Positions 49,801 to 58,327 are shown, numbered from the stretch's first letter. The stretch is DNA of 64,000 nt from Paracholeplasma manati (GCF_025742995.1 NZ_JAOVQM010000003.1:62001-126000), one strand, 5' to 3'. The notes: generated from the letters alone by a model not told the origin. Translations and numbers: made by a program.

Positions 49801-49999
49801 CATTGAAAAGTCAGCCCATTACTTAAAAGGATCGACCAATTATATTTTTGCAGAAAAATCTGCCCTTAGTTGTCAAGAAGTCATGAGATTGGTTCGTCAA
49901 GGTTCTTATGATATGGTAGAAGCGGCAGTCAAAACGCTAATAATCGAATTGAAACAAGTGTATGATGAAATGATTGAACACGATTATTATCGCAATTAG
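46883..49999 (+). CDS. Hybrid sensor histidine kinase (PAS-GAF-HisKA-HATPase-pseudoREC-REC-HPt)
   Basis: 1038 aa, no membrane helix. N-terminal ~115 residues unassigned, PAS (~118-235, VLDHSPDLIAYKDRNQIYRY), GAF (~245-410), dimerisation/phosphoacceptor helix SHEIRTPLSG (His433), ATPase N-box NLISNAIKYT and G-boxes DSGIGIP, GTGLGLPI, a degenerate receiver (~655-780) without the acidic pocket, a true receiver VLVVDDN ... ILMDIQMPEMDGYE (Asp844), and an HPt domain AHYLKGSTNY (His979). A complete phosphorelay, likely ending on the regulator encoded next. ATG 46883 chosen with TAGGTGAGG upstream. Confidence 0.93.
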   Translation: MHDTNALIQLIKKVIENKVDPQQFTKLLKDFLNCETLFFYGIRYGKPFLYPDDSVHKTAIDLAIKSGLTQVNGLSIIPIADQSYMLTDTPLAFTEIECILIETAWKAISYRQYIQFLSLVLDHSPDLIAYKDRNQIYRYANKKANDRWPHLDTLIHKHVSEVYPPYEVDRITDMDNYVYEKKAPHTSIIEILSENGYLTVESTRVPVYDEGQIEGILTINKNITDIKRIEKELKRSYDFQDILIQIASVFINVPVEQSNEAISKGLGMVGKHIQADRVYVFDYDFEKGITNNTHEYCNDDIEPMIDFLQNQPIEMIDAFWMEKHKLHDSVYIPDIEAMNHDSELYKVLSMQDIKSLLTIPLYDENHLYGFVGFDAVKDYAKWTDDEQKLLKVLAELIVNLKVKQAQQQLLIQEKQNALKASEAKGEFLANMSHEIRTPLSGISNALYLLKNTELTPEQTDYLDIAKSSIESLSRIVNNILDLSKIEAGKLELEMSSFDLENELYQIIKMQEYVAIEKGLTIEFDYDYSIVDEIITDRTRFRQIVLNLISNAIKYTDQGKVTVRIRKVSDTTQSMSIQFDVIDSGIGIPRKLLSKVTDPFFQIDSSITKKYPGTGLGLPIVKRLLGLFNSQLMIESELGHGSKFSFTMTFSIGVNNPYKRLTGLKDKRLLIIEAKAEHALLAQKFFQTLSDVVDIQSNSIETAERYDFLMIQRNMDDIDRQHVDYYRSIYGTPDSKVVLCSREAVTHAPKELQEKSLDYVLSMPTTRERVHQLLTNSEKQKSVSNPHQTAFFKHKKVLVVDDNKVNRQAMQIILSKSGLEVILASSGLEAIERVQLTRIDIILMDIQMPEMDGYETAKKIRALGSKYQKMPIIAVTANATESANEKALLSGMNRSITKPFKPENLLEMIKTVMDETLQKATEEPLLQNLNREALFKAYDSDASLIYEILKTFTEDYHEQVKKLEDALEMKDYDAIEKSAHYLKGSTNYIFAEKSALSCQEVMRLVRQGSYDMVEAAVKTLIIELKQVYDEMIEHDYYRN

Positions 50000-50009
50000 C
50001 CCTCATTTA

Positions 50010-50026
50010 TTACAAATATGTTACAT
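50010..50026 (+). promoter_or_regulatory. TTACAA/TTACAT direct repeat before the response regulator
   Basis: TTACAA 50010-50015 and TTACAT 50021-50026, 11 bp start to start and 14 bp upstream of the -35. Matches the kinase-gene repeat. Confidence 0.6.
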
Positions 50027-50039
50027 TTAGGTAGCTTTT

Positions 50040-50068
50040 ATGACACATTTCTGTAATTGTGATATGAT
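50040..50068 (+). promoter_or_regulatory. Response regulator promoter
   Basis: ATGACA (50040-50045), 17-bp spacer, TATGAT (50063-50068) with TGA extension. Confidence 0.75.
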
Positions 50069-50094
50069 TAAAAGTAAGAATTAGGAGGGATTGT

Positions 50095-50778
50095 ATGAAC
50101 GGTCAAATTTTATTGGTTGAAGACAACAAAACGGTTCATAAGATTTTATTAGAAGCATTGAAGAAAGAAAATTTTCAAGTGTTATCTGCTTTTGATGGGG
50201 CTCAAGCAATGTTCCATTTTGAAAAATCCAATATCGATTTGGTTGTATTGGATTTGATTTTACCTGACATTGAAGGCAAGGATATCATTGAAGCGATTCG
50301 TAAGACCGCCAACACCCCTATTTTAGTCATATCAGCCAAGAACGCCGATACCGATAAAGCAGAAATGCTCACGATTGGTGCCGATGATTATTTAGCAAAA
50401 CCATTTTCAATGATTGAGTTTGTGGCGAGAATCCATGCAGCCATACGTCGCTATCGCATGACCCACCACGATCATAAACAAGTGAAAACCATTGGTGATT
50501 TGGAATTCCACTTATATAACTATATGTTTTATAACCATGGTTTAGAAATCCCACTCACCAAGAAAGAAGCTCGAATCCTGGAATTATTCTTCAATAATCC
50601 AAATAAAATTATCACCAAGAAAATGCTGTATGAAGCGGTTTGGAATGAACCATATTATGACGATGAAAATGTCATTAATGTTCATATGAAACGCATTCGA
50701 AACAAAATCGAAAAGGATTCAACCAACCCTGAAATCATTACCACAGTATGGGGTATTGGTTATCAATTTAAGGCATAA
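50095..50778 (+). CDS. OmpR/PhoB-family response regulator
   Basis: 227 aa. Receiver with LLVEDN, phosphoacceptor Asp53 (LVVLDLILPD), Lys in DDYLAKPF; C-terminal winged helix (IPLTKKEARILELFF, VINVHMKRIRNKIE, TVWGIGYQF). Probably the output of the hybrid kinase upstream. GGAGGG RBS. Own promoter and terminator. Confidence 0.95.
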   Translation: MNGQILLVEDNKTVHKILLEALKKENFQVLSAFDGAQAMFHFEKSNIDLVVLDLILPDIEGKDIIEAIRKTANTPILVISAKNADTDKAEMLTIGADDYLAKPFSMIEFVARIHAAIRRYRMTHHDHKQVKTIGDLEFHLYNYMFYNHGLEIPLTKKEARILELFFNNPNKIITKKMLYEAVWNEPYYDDENVINVHMKRIRNKIEKDSTNPEIITTVWGIGYQFKA

Positions 50779-50789
50779 ATTCACACCAT

Positions 50790-50817
50790 AACCATTCATC
50801 TTTGAATGGTTTTTTTT
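50790..50817 (+). terminator. Response regulator terminator
   Basis: AACCATTC/GAATGGTT stem, 6-nt loop, T8. Confidence 0.88.
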
Positions 50818-50852
50818 ATCATCTTTAGTGAAAAATTTTCATGGTATTAGGC

Positions 50853-50881
50853 TTTAAATTTACTTGGATAAAGCGTATAAT
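50853..50881 (+). promoter_or_regulatory. Promoter of the ABC exporter pair
   Basis: TTTAAA (50853-50858), 17-bp spacer, TATAAT (50876-50881). Confidence 0.65.
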
Positions 50882-50913
50882 CATAGTGACTATGGTCAGA
50901 GGATACATTTATT

Positions 50914-52647
50914 ATGAAAAAAATCATTAAACACTTAAGCTGGTTTATCCAAGCTGAATGGAAACAATATACCATCATGTTCATCTTATTGGTGGGCATC
51001 TCAATCATCGCTCTAGCACCTGCAAAAGTGCTTGGTGAAGCGATTGACGTCATTGTCTCATCGAGATTAACAAAAGATCGTTTGTATTTTCTAGCGGGCT
51101 TATTATTACTCATTCCAGTGACCAGATATGGCATGTCTTTCGTCTATAACTATATGGTGACTAAGGAAGCTCAAAAATTAGCGTACCAACTCCGTCAGAA
51201 ATACTTGAAACACTTGTTCAATATGGACTCTAAATTCTACGAAATGTATGAAAAAGGGGATTTGATTTCAAGAGTTACCAGTGATTTAGACGCCATCACA
51301 CAAGCGGCCACTTCTTTATTGGAAGGCATTATTTTTAACGTGGGGTTAATCCTATTCGCAATCCTCGTGATGGGAACAACCATCAGTTGGAAATTGACCC
51401 TCATATCCATCACCATTATGCCGATTGGTATCACGATTTTAAACATTGTCAGAAGCAAAAAACGTAAATACATTAAAATCCACCGTGAAATCTATGCAGA
51501 TATGACTGAAAAAGTACTCGAAAGCGTGGAAGGACAAAAAACCATCCGTGCCTATGTTCAAGAAGAGAATGACTTAAAACGTCAAAATGAAGCCATTCAT
51601 AAAGATATTGAGTCTTGGCGATATATTGTAAAATACGAAAACTGGTTTACACCCATGTTTGAAGTTATCTATGGTATCGCCTACATTTTAGCGTTCAGTT
51701 TTGGGACATTTTACATCATCCAACAAGAAATAACCTTAGGCGGATTGATTACATTTGTCGCCTATATAGGTCAATTGTATGGTCCAATTACATCGATATC
51801 GGGCATTTTTACCCAAATTAACAATGCCCACATTTCGATTGATCGCTTTGAAGAAATCATGAAACAAAGTCCTGAAGTGCACGATGAAAGTGACTCCTTA
51901 AACATCATTGAATTCAATGAAATTCAATTCAAAAACGTGACGTTCAAATACCCATTTGATAAACATCCAGTCATTAAAAATATCGATATCAATATTAAAA
52001 AGGGCCAAACCATTGGTATTGTTGGACCAACTGGTGCTGGGAAGTCGACACTAATCCGCCAATTATTACGTGAATTTAATGTATCTGGCGGTTCGATTTT
52101 GATTGATGGTAAATCGATTGAGGCTTATAAAATCGAAGATATTCGTAATCTGGTCGGTTATGTACCTCAATCTCATATCTTATTTAGACGCAGCGTCGAT
52201 GAAAACATTCTGATTGGTAAGCCAAACGCAACCTCCCAAATGTTGGATAAAGCCGTCAAACTGGCCGATTTCGAAAAAGACTTGATGTTTCTGCATGATG
52301 GTTTGCATACGATGGTTGGGGAGTCTGGTGTGAGCTTGTCGGGTGGTCAAAAACAACGCTTGTCGATTGCGAGAGCATTGATCAAAGACCCCGAGATTTT
52401 GATCTTGGATGATTCACTCTCCGCAGTGGATGCGAAAACAGAAGATAATATCATCAATCACTTGAAAGAGTTCCGCAAAGGTAAAACCAATATCATTGTC
52501 GCCCACCGGTTTTCAGCGATTCACGACGCCGATGTTATTTTGGTGTTAGAATCCGGACAAATCACACAACGTGGTACACACCATGAATTGATTCGACAAG
52601 AGGGTTGGTATAAAACCCAATTCATCGAACAAATGACCATGAGGTAA
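50914..52647 (+). CDS. ABC exporter subunit 1 (BmrC/YheI-like)
   Basis: 577 aa, six-helix membrane domain plus nucleotide-binding domain. Walker A GPTGAGKST, signature LSGGQKQRLSIARAL, Walker B LILDDSLSAVD in which Asp replaces the catalytic Glu; H-loop AHRF. Such a Glu-to-Asp change marks the degenerate ATP site of heterodimeric exporters. Partner is the next gene 6 nt downstream. Substrates of relatives are drugs or lipids; unknown here. Confidence 0.93.
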   Translation: MKKIIKHLSWFIQAEWKQYTIMFILLVGISIIALAPAKVLGEAIDVIVSSRLTKDRLYFLAGLLLLIPVTRYGMSFVYNYMVTKEAQKLAYQLRQKYLKHLFNMDSKFYEMYEKGDLISRVTSDLDAITQAATSLLEGIIFNVGLILFAILVMGTTISWKLTLISITIMPIGITILNIVRSKKRKYIKIHREIYADMTEKVLESVEGQKTIRAYVQEENDLKRQNEAIHKDIESWRYIVKYENWFTPMFEVIYGIAYILAFSFGTFYIIQQEITLGGLITFVAYIGQLYGPITSISGIFTQINNAHISIDRFEEIMKQSPEVHDESDSLNIIEFNEIQFKNVTFKYPFDKHPVIKNIDINIKKGQTIGIVGPTGAGKSTLIRQLLREFNVSGGSILIDGKSIEAYKIEDIRNLVGYVPQSHILFRRSVDENILIGKPNATSQMLDKAVKLADFEKDLMFLHDGLHTMVGESGVSLSGGQKQRLSIARALIKDPEILILDDSLSAVDAKTEDNIINHLKEFRKGKTNIIVAHRFSAIHDADVILVLESGQITQRGTHHELIRQEGWYKTQFIEQMTMR

Positions 52648-52653
52648 CCACAA

Positions 52654-54639
52654 ATGAAAACCATGAGAAAAGTTTGGCGTTATATCGCCAAGTATAAAAA
52701 ATATTTAACCATCAGCATTTCAGCGATGATTGTGGTTCAGGTGTTGGGGCTATTCGCACCCCTCATCGTAAAATCGATTTTGGATGATTATTTAACTGGC
52801 ATTGAACGACCTTGGTATGAAACTTTAGATACCAGTGGAGTTGCCTATCATGGGAAATACTATGCCCAAGAGACCCCCAATGAGGATGTCATTTCCATCA
52901 TCATTTATCAGGGTAAATATTACGCTGTGATGGATGTGGTTGAAATGGGTACGAAGACCGTCACTGGATCACAGTTAACCGTTCAAAACAACCAAGGTGA
53001 TGTCTTTATTTATGATATTACCTTGTTATCGAAAACCGAGGTTATCGGATTTTATCAGCCATTCATAAATCCGATCATTCTATTGTTAATCTTATTGATT
53101 GCACGATTCTTTTTACAAATTCTATTTACTTACATTCAGCGAATATCGACGATGATGATCAACGTCAATATCGTTAGAGATGCCCGTCTTGACGCCATCA
53201 AGTCGCTTCAAAAGATGCCGATGAATTATTTTGAAAAAGAACCAGCAGGGAAAATCGCCAACCGCATCATCAACGATGTGGGTGGGATGATGAACTTGTT
53301 TTCGACCATCATGAACCTATTGGTCAACGCCACCATGGCGATTGTGTTTGCGTACATCGGGATGTTCTATTTGGATGCGCGTTTGGCCTTATTCACCTTT
53401 GTTATTTTCCCATTTGTATACATTTGGTTGAGATACTTCATTAAGAAACTCAATACCATCGCGGTTAAAGTCAATGAACAAAATTCGATGATTACAGCCA
53501 ATCTAAATGAGATTATCAATGGTATTTCCGTATTACAAATATTCAACTTTGAAGAACAAACGTCGGAAAAATTCAATCAACTCTCTGAAGATTTCCTAAA
53601 AGAAAAACTGAAGGAAACCAAACTTCACTTGTCGATTGGTTGGAACATGATTCGATTGATAGGTCAACTTGTGACCGCATTTGTCATTTTGTATTTTGGT
53701 GTATCGTATTTCAATGTGGCAGGATTTGTTGTGACCGCAGGGGTCATTTATGCATATAATGACTATTTATCGCGGTTGATTGAACCTGTCGGTACGCTAT
53801 TTAGAGAAATTGGGAACTTACAACACGCCATTGTTCGAACCGAACGCTTATTTGTCATCATCGATGGTGAACAAGAGGATGGGGATTTTCATCCGATTGA
53901 TCGTTATCAAGGTAAAATTGTCTTTGATAATGTTTGGTTTTCCTACGAAAAGAATAATCCCGTCCTAAAGGGGATAGATTTAAACATTGAACCAGGTCAA
54001 ATGGTTGGTTTGGTTGGACACACAGGCTCGGGCAAAACCTCACTGATGAGTTTATTGTTAAGATTCTATGACATCAAACCAGATGATATGGGTAGCATTT
54101 ACATCGATGGTGAAGACATCAGAACTTATACCAAACGTACCTATCGACAACATATTGGAATCATTTTACAAGATCCAGTCTTATTCAAAGGGACCATTGC
54201 TGACAATATACGCTTTGGTGAAGATATTGCTGATGAAGCCATTGAACGTATTTTAAGAGAAATCGGTGGCGACAAGTTATTAGACAAACTGGAAGACGGT
54301 ATCCATTCTAAAGTATCCAGACAGGGTAGCAACTTTTCGGTTGGCGAAAAACAAATCATTTCGTTTGCGAGAGCGGTTGTTCACAACCCTTCGATCCTTG
54401 TGATGGATGAAGCGACTGCGAATATCGACACGGAAACCGAAGTGATGATCCAACAAGCGTTAAATAAAGTTAAAGTGGGGAGAACCACCATTGTCATAGC
54501 ACACCGATTGTCTACGATTAAAAATGCGGATAAGATTGTTGTCCTTGAAAAGGGTATTAAAGTAGAAGAGGGCACGCATACCGCTTTACTCGAAAAAAAT
54601 GGGGTTTACGCCAATATTTATCGTTCTCAAATCAAATGA
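52654..54639 (+). CDS. ABC exporter subunit 2 (BmrD/YheH-like) with extracytoplasmic insert
   Basis: 661 aa. Between membrane helices 1 and 2 is an ~90-residue outer insert (~45-135, several YHGKYYA-type beta strands), as in YheH-type subunits. Walker A GHTGSGKTS, signature altered to FSVGEKQ, Walker B VMDEATANID with catalytic Glu, AHRLST H-loop. Complements subunit 1: the normal Walker B here pairs with the normal LSGGQ there. Terminator follows. Confidence 0.93.
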   Translation: MKTMRKVWRYIAKYKKYLTISISAMIVVQVLGLFAPLIVKSILDDYLTGIERPWYETLDTSGVAYHGKYYAQETPNEDVISIIIYQGKYYAVMDVVEMGTKTVTGSQLTVQNNQGDVFIYDITLLSKTEVIGFYQPFINPIILLLILLIARFFLQILFTYIQRISTMMINVNIVRDARLDAIKSLQKMPMNYFEKEPAGKIANRIINDVGGMMNLFSTIMNLLVNATMAIVFAYIGMFYLDARLALFTFVIFPFVYIWLRYFIKKLNTIAVKVNEQNSMITANLNEIINGISVLQIFNFEEQTSEKFNQLSEDFLKEKLKETKLHLSIGWNMIRLIGQLVTAFVILYFGVSYFNVAGFVVTAGVIYAYNDYLSRLIEPVGTLFREIGNLQHAIVRTERLFVIIDGEQEDGDFHPIDRYQGKIVFDNVWFSYEKNNPVLKGIDLNIEPGQMVGLVGHTGSGKTSLMSLLLRFYDIKPDDMGSIYIDGEDIRTYTKRTYRQHIGIILQDPVLFKGTIADNIRFGEDIADEAIERILREIGGDKLLDKLEDGIHSKVSRQGSNFSVGEKQIISFARAVVHNPSILVMDEATANIDTETEVMIQQALNKVKVGRTTIVIAHRLSTIKNADKIVVLEKGIKVEEGTHTALLEKNGVYANIYRSQIK

Positions 54640-54657
54640 TGTAAACGTTACATAGAT

Positions 54658-54683
54658 AACCGTCTATTTATAGGCGGTTTTTT
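54658..54683 (+). terminator. ABC exporter terminator
   Basis: AACCGTCTA-TTTA-TAGGCGGTT stem with T6. Confidence 0.85.
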
Positions 54684-54686
54684 ATA

Positions 54687-54715
54687 TTGACATTTTCCTT
54701 TATAAGGAATATAGT
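54687..54715 (+). promoter_or_regulatory. Promoter of the CoA-disulfide reductase fusion gene
   Basis: TTGACA (54687-54692), 17-bp spacer, TATAGT (54710-54715), the best -35 in the window. Confidence 0.85.
54695..54709 (+). promoter_or_regulatory. Palindromic operator candidate in the promoter spacer
   Basis: TTCCTT-TAT-AAGGAA, a perfect inverted repeat that fills the spacer between -35 and -10, where a bound repressor would block polymerase. Confidence 0.65.
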
Positions 54716-54736
54716 AAAAATTTGGAGGGATACGTT

Positions 54737-57193
54737 ATGTCTAATAAAATTATTATCATTGGTGGTGTCGCCGGCGGCGCTACCACAGCAGCTAGATTGC
54801 GTAGACTCGATGAATTTGCCGATATCGTCCTTTTAGAACGTGGCGAGTACATCAGTTTCGCAAACTGTGGTTTACCTTATCATGTTGGGGGTGTCATTGA
54901 ATCAAGAGATGCCTTGGTCGTTCAAACCGTTACTGACATGAAAAATAAATTCAATATCGATGTGAGAAACTTCAGTGAAGCCATCAAGATCGATACGAAT
55001 TCAAAAGTTGTACAAATCAAAGATCTTAAAACCGGTAAAGTCTATACAGAAACTTACGATAAAGTGGTTTTATCAACCGGTTCTGTACCAGTTAAACCGA
55101 GAATTCCAGGGATTGAAGAAGCCAAAACATTGTTCACGCTTCGTAACATTCCAGATATGGATCAAATCATCGCTTACATAAATAGCGAAAAACCAAAACA
55201 CGCAACCGTCATTGGTGGTGGGTTCATTGGTATTGAAATGATGGAAAACCTGCATCATTTAGGATTAAAAGTATCCTTGGTTGAAATGGCACCACAAGTG
55301 ATGGGCATGTTCGATTATGAAATGGCTCAAATCATCCACCAAAACATTGCGAATCAAGGGGTTGAACTCATTTTAAATGATGGTGTGAAATCTTTTGATC
55401 AACAAGGTAAGCAAATCACTTTATCCTCAGGTAAAGTCATCAATACCGATTTAATCATTTTCGCGATTGGTGTTCGTCCAGACAATGCGCTCGCAAAAGA
55501 GGCTGGATTGGCATTATCTGACCGCGGGTCTGTCAAAGTCAATGAGTATATGTTGACATCTAATCCAGATATTTACGCGATTGGTGACGTTGTTGAAGTA
55601 CCTAACCGTGTTTCAAATCAAATGATGATGGCCGCACTTGCTGGTCCTGCAAACCGTCAAGGTCGTATTGTTGCGAATCACATTTGTGGCATTCAAGAAG
55701 CTTATCAAGGCACATTAGCAACCTCAGCTGCTAAAATCTTTGACCAAACCGTTTCATCCACAGGTCTCAATGAAAAACAAGTGAAGAACCTCGGTTGGAA
55801 CTTTAAAGTATTACACATTCACCCAAGCAATCATGCGTCTTATTACCCAGGTTCGGAACCGATTTCGTTAAAAGTCATTTTTAACCCAGAGACCGAAGAA
55901 ATTTACGGGGCTCAAGCGATAGGTGGCGATGGTGTAGACAAACGTATCGACGTTTTAGCAACCGCCATTTTCGCGAAAGTAAAAATTACTGACCTCAAAA
56001 ACATCGATTTGGCTTATGCACCACCGTATTCATCCGCTAAAGACCCAGTCAACATGGTTGGTTATGTCGCAGAAAATATGATTAAGGGCTTGACCAAAGT
56101 CGTTACATGGCATGAAATTCAAGAATTGGCTGCTAAAGGGGCTTATATTTTGGATATTCGTGAAAATGCTGAAGTTCTCATCAATTATTTATCCGGTTCG
56201 GTCCATGTGCCACTCTCTGAGTTACGTTCCCGTTTAGGTGAATTACCGAAAACAGAAACCATTTATGTTTACTGTCAAGTCGGTACCCGTGGTTATACAG
56301 CACAACGCATCTTATCACAACACGGATTTAACGCCATTAACTTAGATGGTGGATTCAAATCATTCTCATGTGTATTTGATGCCAATGGTAGTGAAGTTTG
56401 TTTCTTCCCGGTCAATGAATTGGGCGACCCAGTATCAAAACCAGTGGTTGAAGAAACCCCAGTATCCAATAAGAGTGTGGTTGTCGTGGATGCTTGTGGC
56501 CTACAATGTCCTGGCCCAATCATGAAAGTATATCAAACCATGGAAGGGATGCAACCAGGGGAAATGCTTGAAGTCAAAGCGTCTGACCCAGGTTTCATGA
56601 AAGACATTCAAACATGGGCGACCAAGACCGGTAACACCTTGGTTAATATTGCGAAAGAAAATAAAACCATCACTGCCAAACTTCAAAAAGGCAAACCGGT
56701 GAAAGCAGAAAAAGAAGATCCGAAAAATGGATCAACCATCGTGGTATTCTCTGAAGATTTAGATAAAGCTATCGCCGCATTCATCATTGCGACTGGGGCT
56801 AAATCGATGGGTAAAGATGTCTCCTTATTCTTCACCTTCTGGGGATTAAATATCTTACGTAAGCCAAAACATGTACGTGTTAAGAAATCATTCATTGAAA
56901 AGATGTTTGGCTTTATGATGCCAAAAGGCACTGAAAAATTACCAATTTCCAAGATGAATATGCTTGGCATGGGTCCAAAAATGATTCGTTATATCATGAA
57001 GAAGAAAAACGTGGATTCGTTACAAACCTTGATGAACAATGCGATGTCCATGGGTGTTAAGATTACTGCTTGCGCCATGTCGATGGATATCATGGGTATT
57101 AAAAAAGAAGAACTCATTGATGGCATCGAAATTGCAGGTGTCGCAACCTATTTAGGCGATACCCAATCATCCAATCATAACTTATTCATATAA
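54737..57193 (+). CDS. CoA-disulfide reductase-rhodanese-TusA-DsrE four-domain sulfur protein
   Basis: 818 aa. Residues 1-~450: FAD/NAD(P)H disulfide reductase with redox Cys44 (SFANCGLPYHVGG) and TNPDIYAIGDV-like FAD motif. ~455-550: rhodanese, Cys513 in YCQVGTRG. ~580-650: TusA/SirA, DACGLQCPGP (Cys587, Cys591). ~664-818: DsrE/DrsH-like domain with IKNMAMSMG-type core (ITACAMSMDIMG). Together these could reduce CoA persulfide/disulfide and relay sulfane sulfur by thiol transfer. ATG 54737 with GGAGGG upstream. Monocistronic. Exact substrate unproven. Confidence 0.92.
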   Translation: MSNKIIIIGGVAGGATTAARLRRLDEFADIVLLERGEYISFANCGLPYHVGGVIESRDALVVQTVTDMKNKFNIDVRNFSEAIKIDTNSKVVQIKDLKTGKVYTETYDKVVLSTGSVPVKPRIPGIEEAKTLFTLRNIPDMDQIIAYINSEKPKHATVIGGGFIGIEMMENLHHLGLKVSLVEMAPQVMGMFDYEMAQIIHQNIANQGVELILNDGVKSFDQQGKQITLSSGKVINTDLIIFAIGVRPDNALAKEAGLALSDRGSVKVNEYMLTSNPDIYAIGDVVEVPNRVSNQMMMAALAGPANRQGRIVANHICGIQEAYQGTLATSAAKIFDQTVSSTGLNEKQVKNLGWNFKVLHIHPSNHASYYPGSEPISLKVIFNPETEEIYGAQAIGGDGVDKRIDVLATAIFAKVKITDLKNIDLAYAPPYSSAKDPVNMVGYVAENMIKGLTKVVTWHEIQELAAKGAYILDIRENAEVLINYLSGSVHVPLSELRSRLGELPKTETIYVYCQVGTRGYTAQRILSQHGFNAINLDGGFKSFSCVFDANGSEVCFFPVNELGDPVSKPVVEETPVSNKSVVVVDACGLQCPGPIMKVYQTMEGMQPGEMLEVKASDPGFMKDIQTWATKTGNTLVNIAKENKTITAKLQKGKPVKAEKEDPKNGSTIVVFSEDLDKAIAAFIIATGAKSMGKDVSLFFTFWGLNILRKPKHVRVKKSFIEKMFGFMMPKGTEKLPISKMNMLGMGPKMIRYIMKKKNVDSLQTLMNNAMSMGVKITACAMSMDIMGIKKEELIDGIEIAGVATYLGDTQSSNHNLFI

Positions 57194-57199
57194 GAATAA

Positions 57200-57227
57200 A
57201 AAACGTCATTCCGCGGAATGACGTTTT
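57200..57227. terminator. Bidirectional terminator
   Basis: Perfect 28-bp palindrome, arms AAAACGTCATTCCG mirrored, between convergent genes. Confidence 0.88.
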
Positions 57228-57234
57228 CATTTTC

Positions 57235-58320
57235 TTATGAGAATTTATCGTAAAAGACATTGTGTTGTTTGATTTCGTGCTTGTTCAATACTTTGATACA
57301 CGCATTGATCATGCCTGGTGAACCACACAAATAAGCTTCAGCTTCAGTCAAGTCACCGGTCAAACGGTCAACCACATCCGTGATCAAACCCGTTTCACCT
57401 TGCCAATTGTCTTCTGGCAGTGGTTCAGACAACGCAGGGATATATTCGAAATTTGGGAATTCCTTTTGAAGTGCGTCGAACTCTTCAGTCATATACAAAT
57501 CGCGTTTCGATTTTGCACCAAAGAAATATTTGACTTTACGGTTCATACCACGGTCTTTTAAGTAATACAAAATACTTCTGATCGGAGCTTTACCGGAACC
57601 ACCAGCGATACAAATCATATCGCGATTGGATTGTTCTTGAAGGTAGAAATCACCAAATGGACCTGTTAAAGTGATCTTATCCCCTACTTGAAGGGCTTTG
57701 TGCACAAACGTAGTCGCTTTTCCATTTGGAACTTGGCGAATGATGAGTTCGATTTCTTCAGGATTGGCCGGATTGGATGCGATAGAATAAGCACGAATGA
57801 CATCAATGCCGGGAACGACAATTTGTGCAAATTGACCCGGTTTAAAATTCATCACTTTTGGATTCAATAATTTAAATTTAACCAATTTGATGTCATAGGT
57901 TTGATCCGTGATGGAAACCACTTTGGTTTTATAGGATTTCGCATTGAGCAATTGCTTCGGGATTTCGATCTTCATGTCGTCCTTGACTTTGACTTGACAG
58001 GATAATCTCACGCCATTTTCTTTTTCAACAGGTGAAAGGAATGGTAATTCGGTGGGTTTAACTTCACCACCACCCTCAATTAAACGGAATTTACACGTAC
58101 CACAGGTGGCTTTTCCACCACAAGCGGACGGTAAATAAATCTTTTGTTCTGATAATGTATTTAAAACGGTATCCTCATTTTTAACGGGCACGATGATTTC
58201 ATCGTTGATCATAAGGATCTTTTCTTTACCGCCACCGAGTAACTTATCGACAACGATGAGTAATAGAGTAATGACGATCAATACCCCAACTAATATGATT
58301 GGTACAAATATGTTCATCAT
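57235..58320 (-). CDS. NqrF-like NADH dehydrogenase subunit (2Fe-2S, FAD)
   Basis: 361 aa. One N-terminal membrane helix, 2Fe-2S ferredoxin domain C-x5-C-x2-C (CGGKATCGTC) with fourth Cys in RLSCQV, FAD site RAYSIAS, NADH site CIAGGSGKAPIRS and YLCGSPGM. Electron entry from NADH. ATG-ATG start; the second (58317) has better spacing from AGGAGG. Last of five co-oriented genes of an Nqr/Rnf-type complex. Confidence 0.93.
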   Translation of the reverse strand: MMNIFVPIILVGVLIVITLLLIVVDKLLGGGKEKILMINDEIIVPVKNEDTVLNTLSEQKIYLPSACGGKATCGTCKFRLIEGGGEVKPTELPFLSPVEKENGVRLSCQVKVKDDMKIEIPKQLLNAKSYKTKVVSITDQTYDIKLVKFKLLNPKVMNFKPGQFAQIVVPGIDVIRAYSIASNPANPEEIELIIRQVPNGKATTFVHKALQVGDKITLTGPFGDFYLQEQSNRDMICIAGGSGKAPIRSILYYLKDRGMNRKVKYFFGAKSKRDLYMTEEFDALQKEFPNFEYIPALSEPLPEDNWQGETGLITDVVDRLTGDLTEAEAYLCGSPGMINACIKVLNKHEIKQHNVFYDKFS

Positions 58321-58327
58321 GATCCTC

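Noticed and set aside
54640-54652. TGTAA-ACG-TTACA palindrome as a third regulator site
   Set aside because: It lies after the ABC gene stop and before a terminator, is inverted rather than direct with 11-bp period, and is not near a promoter.
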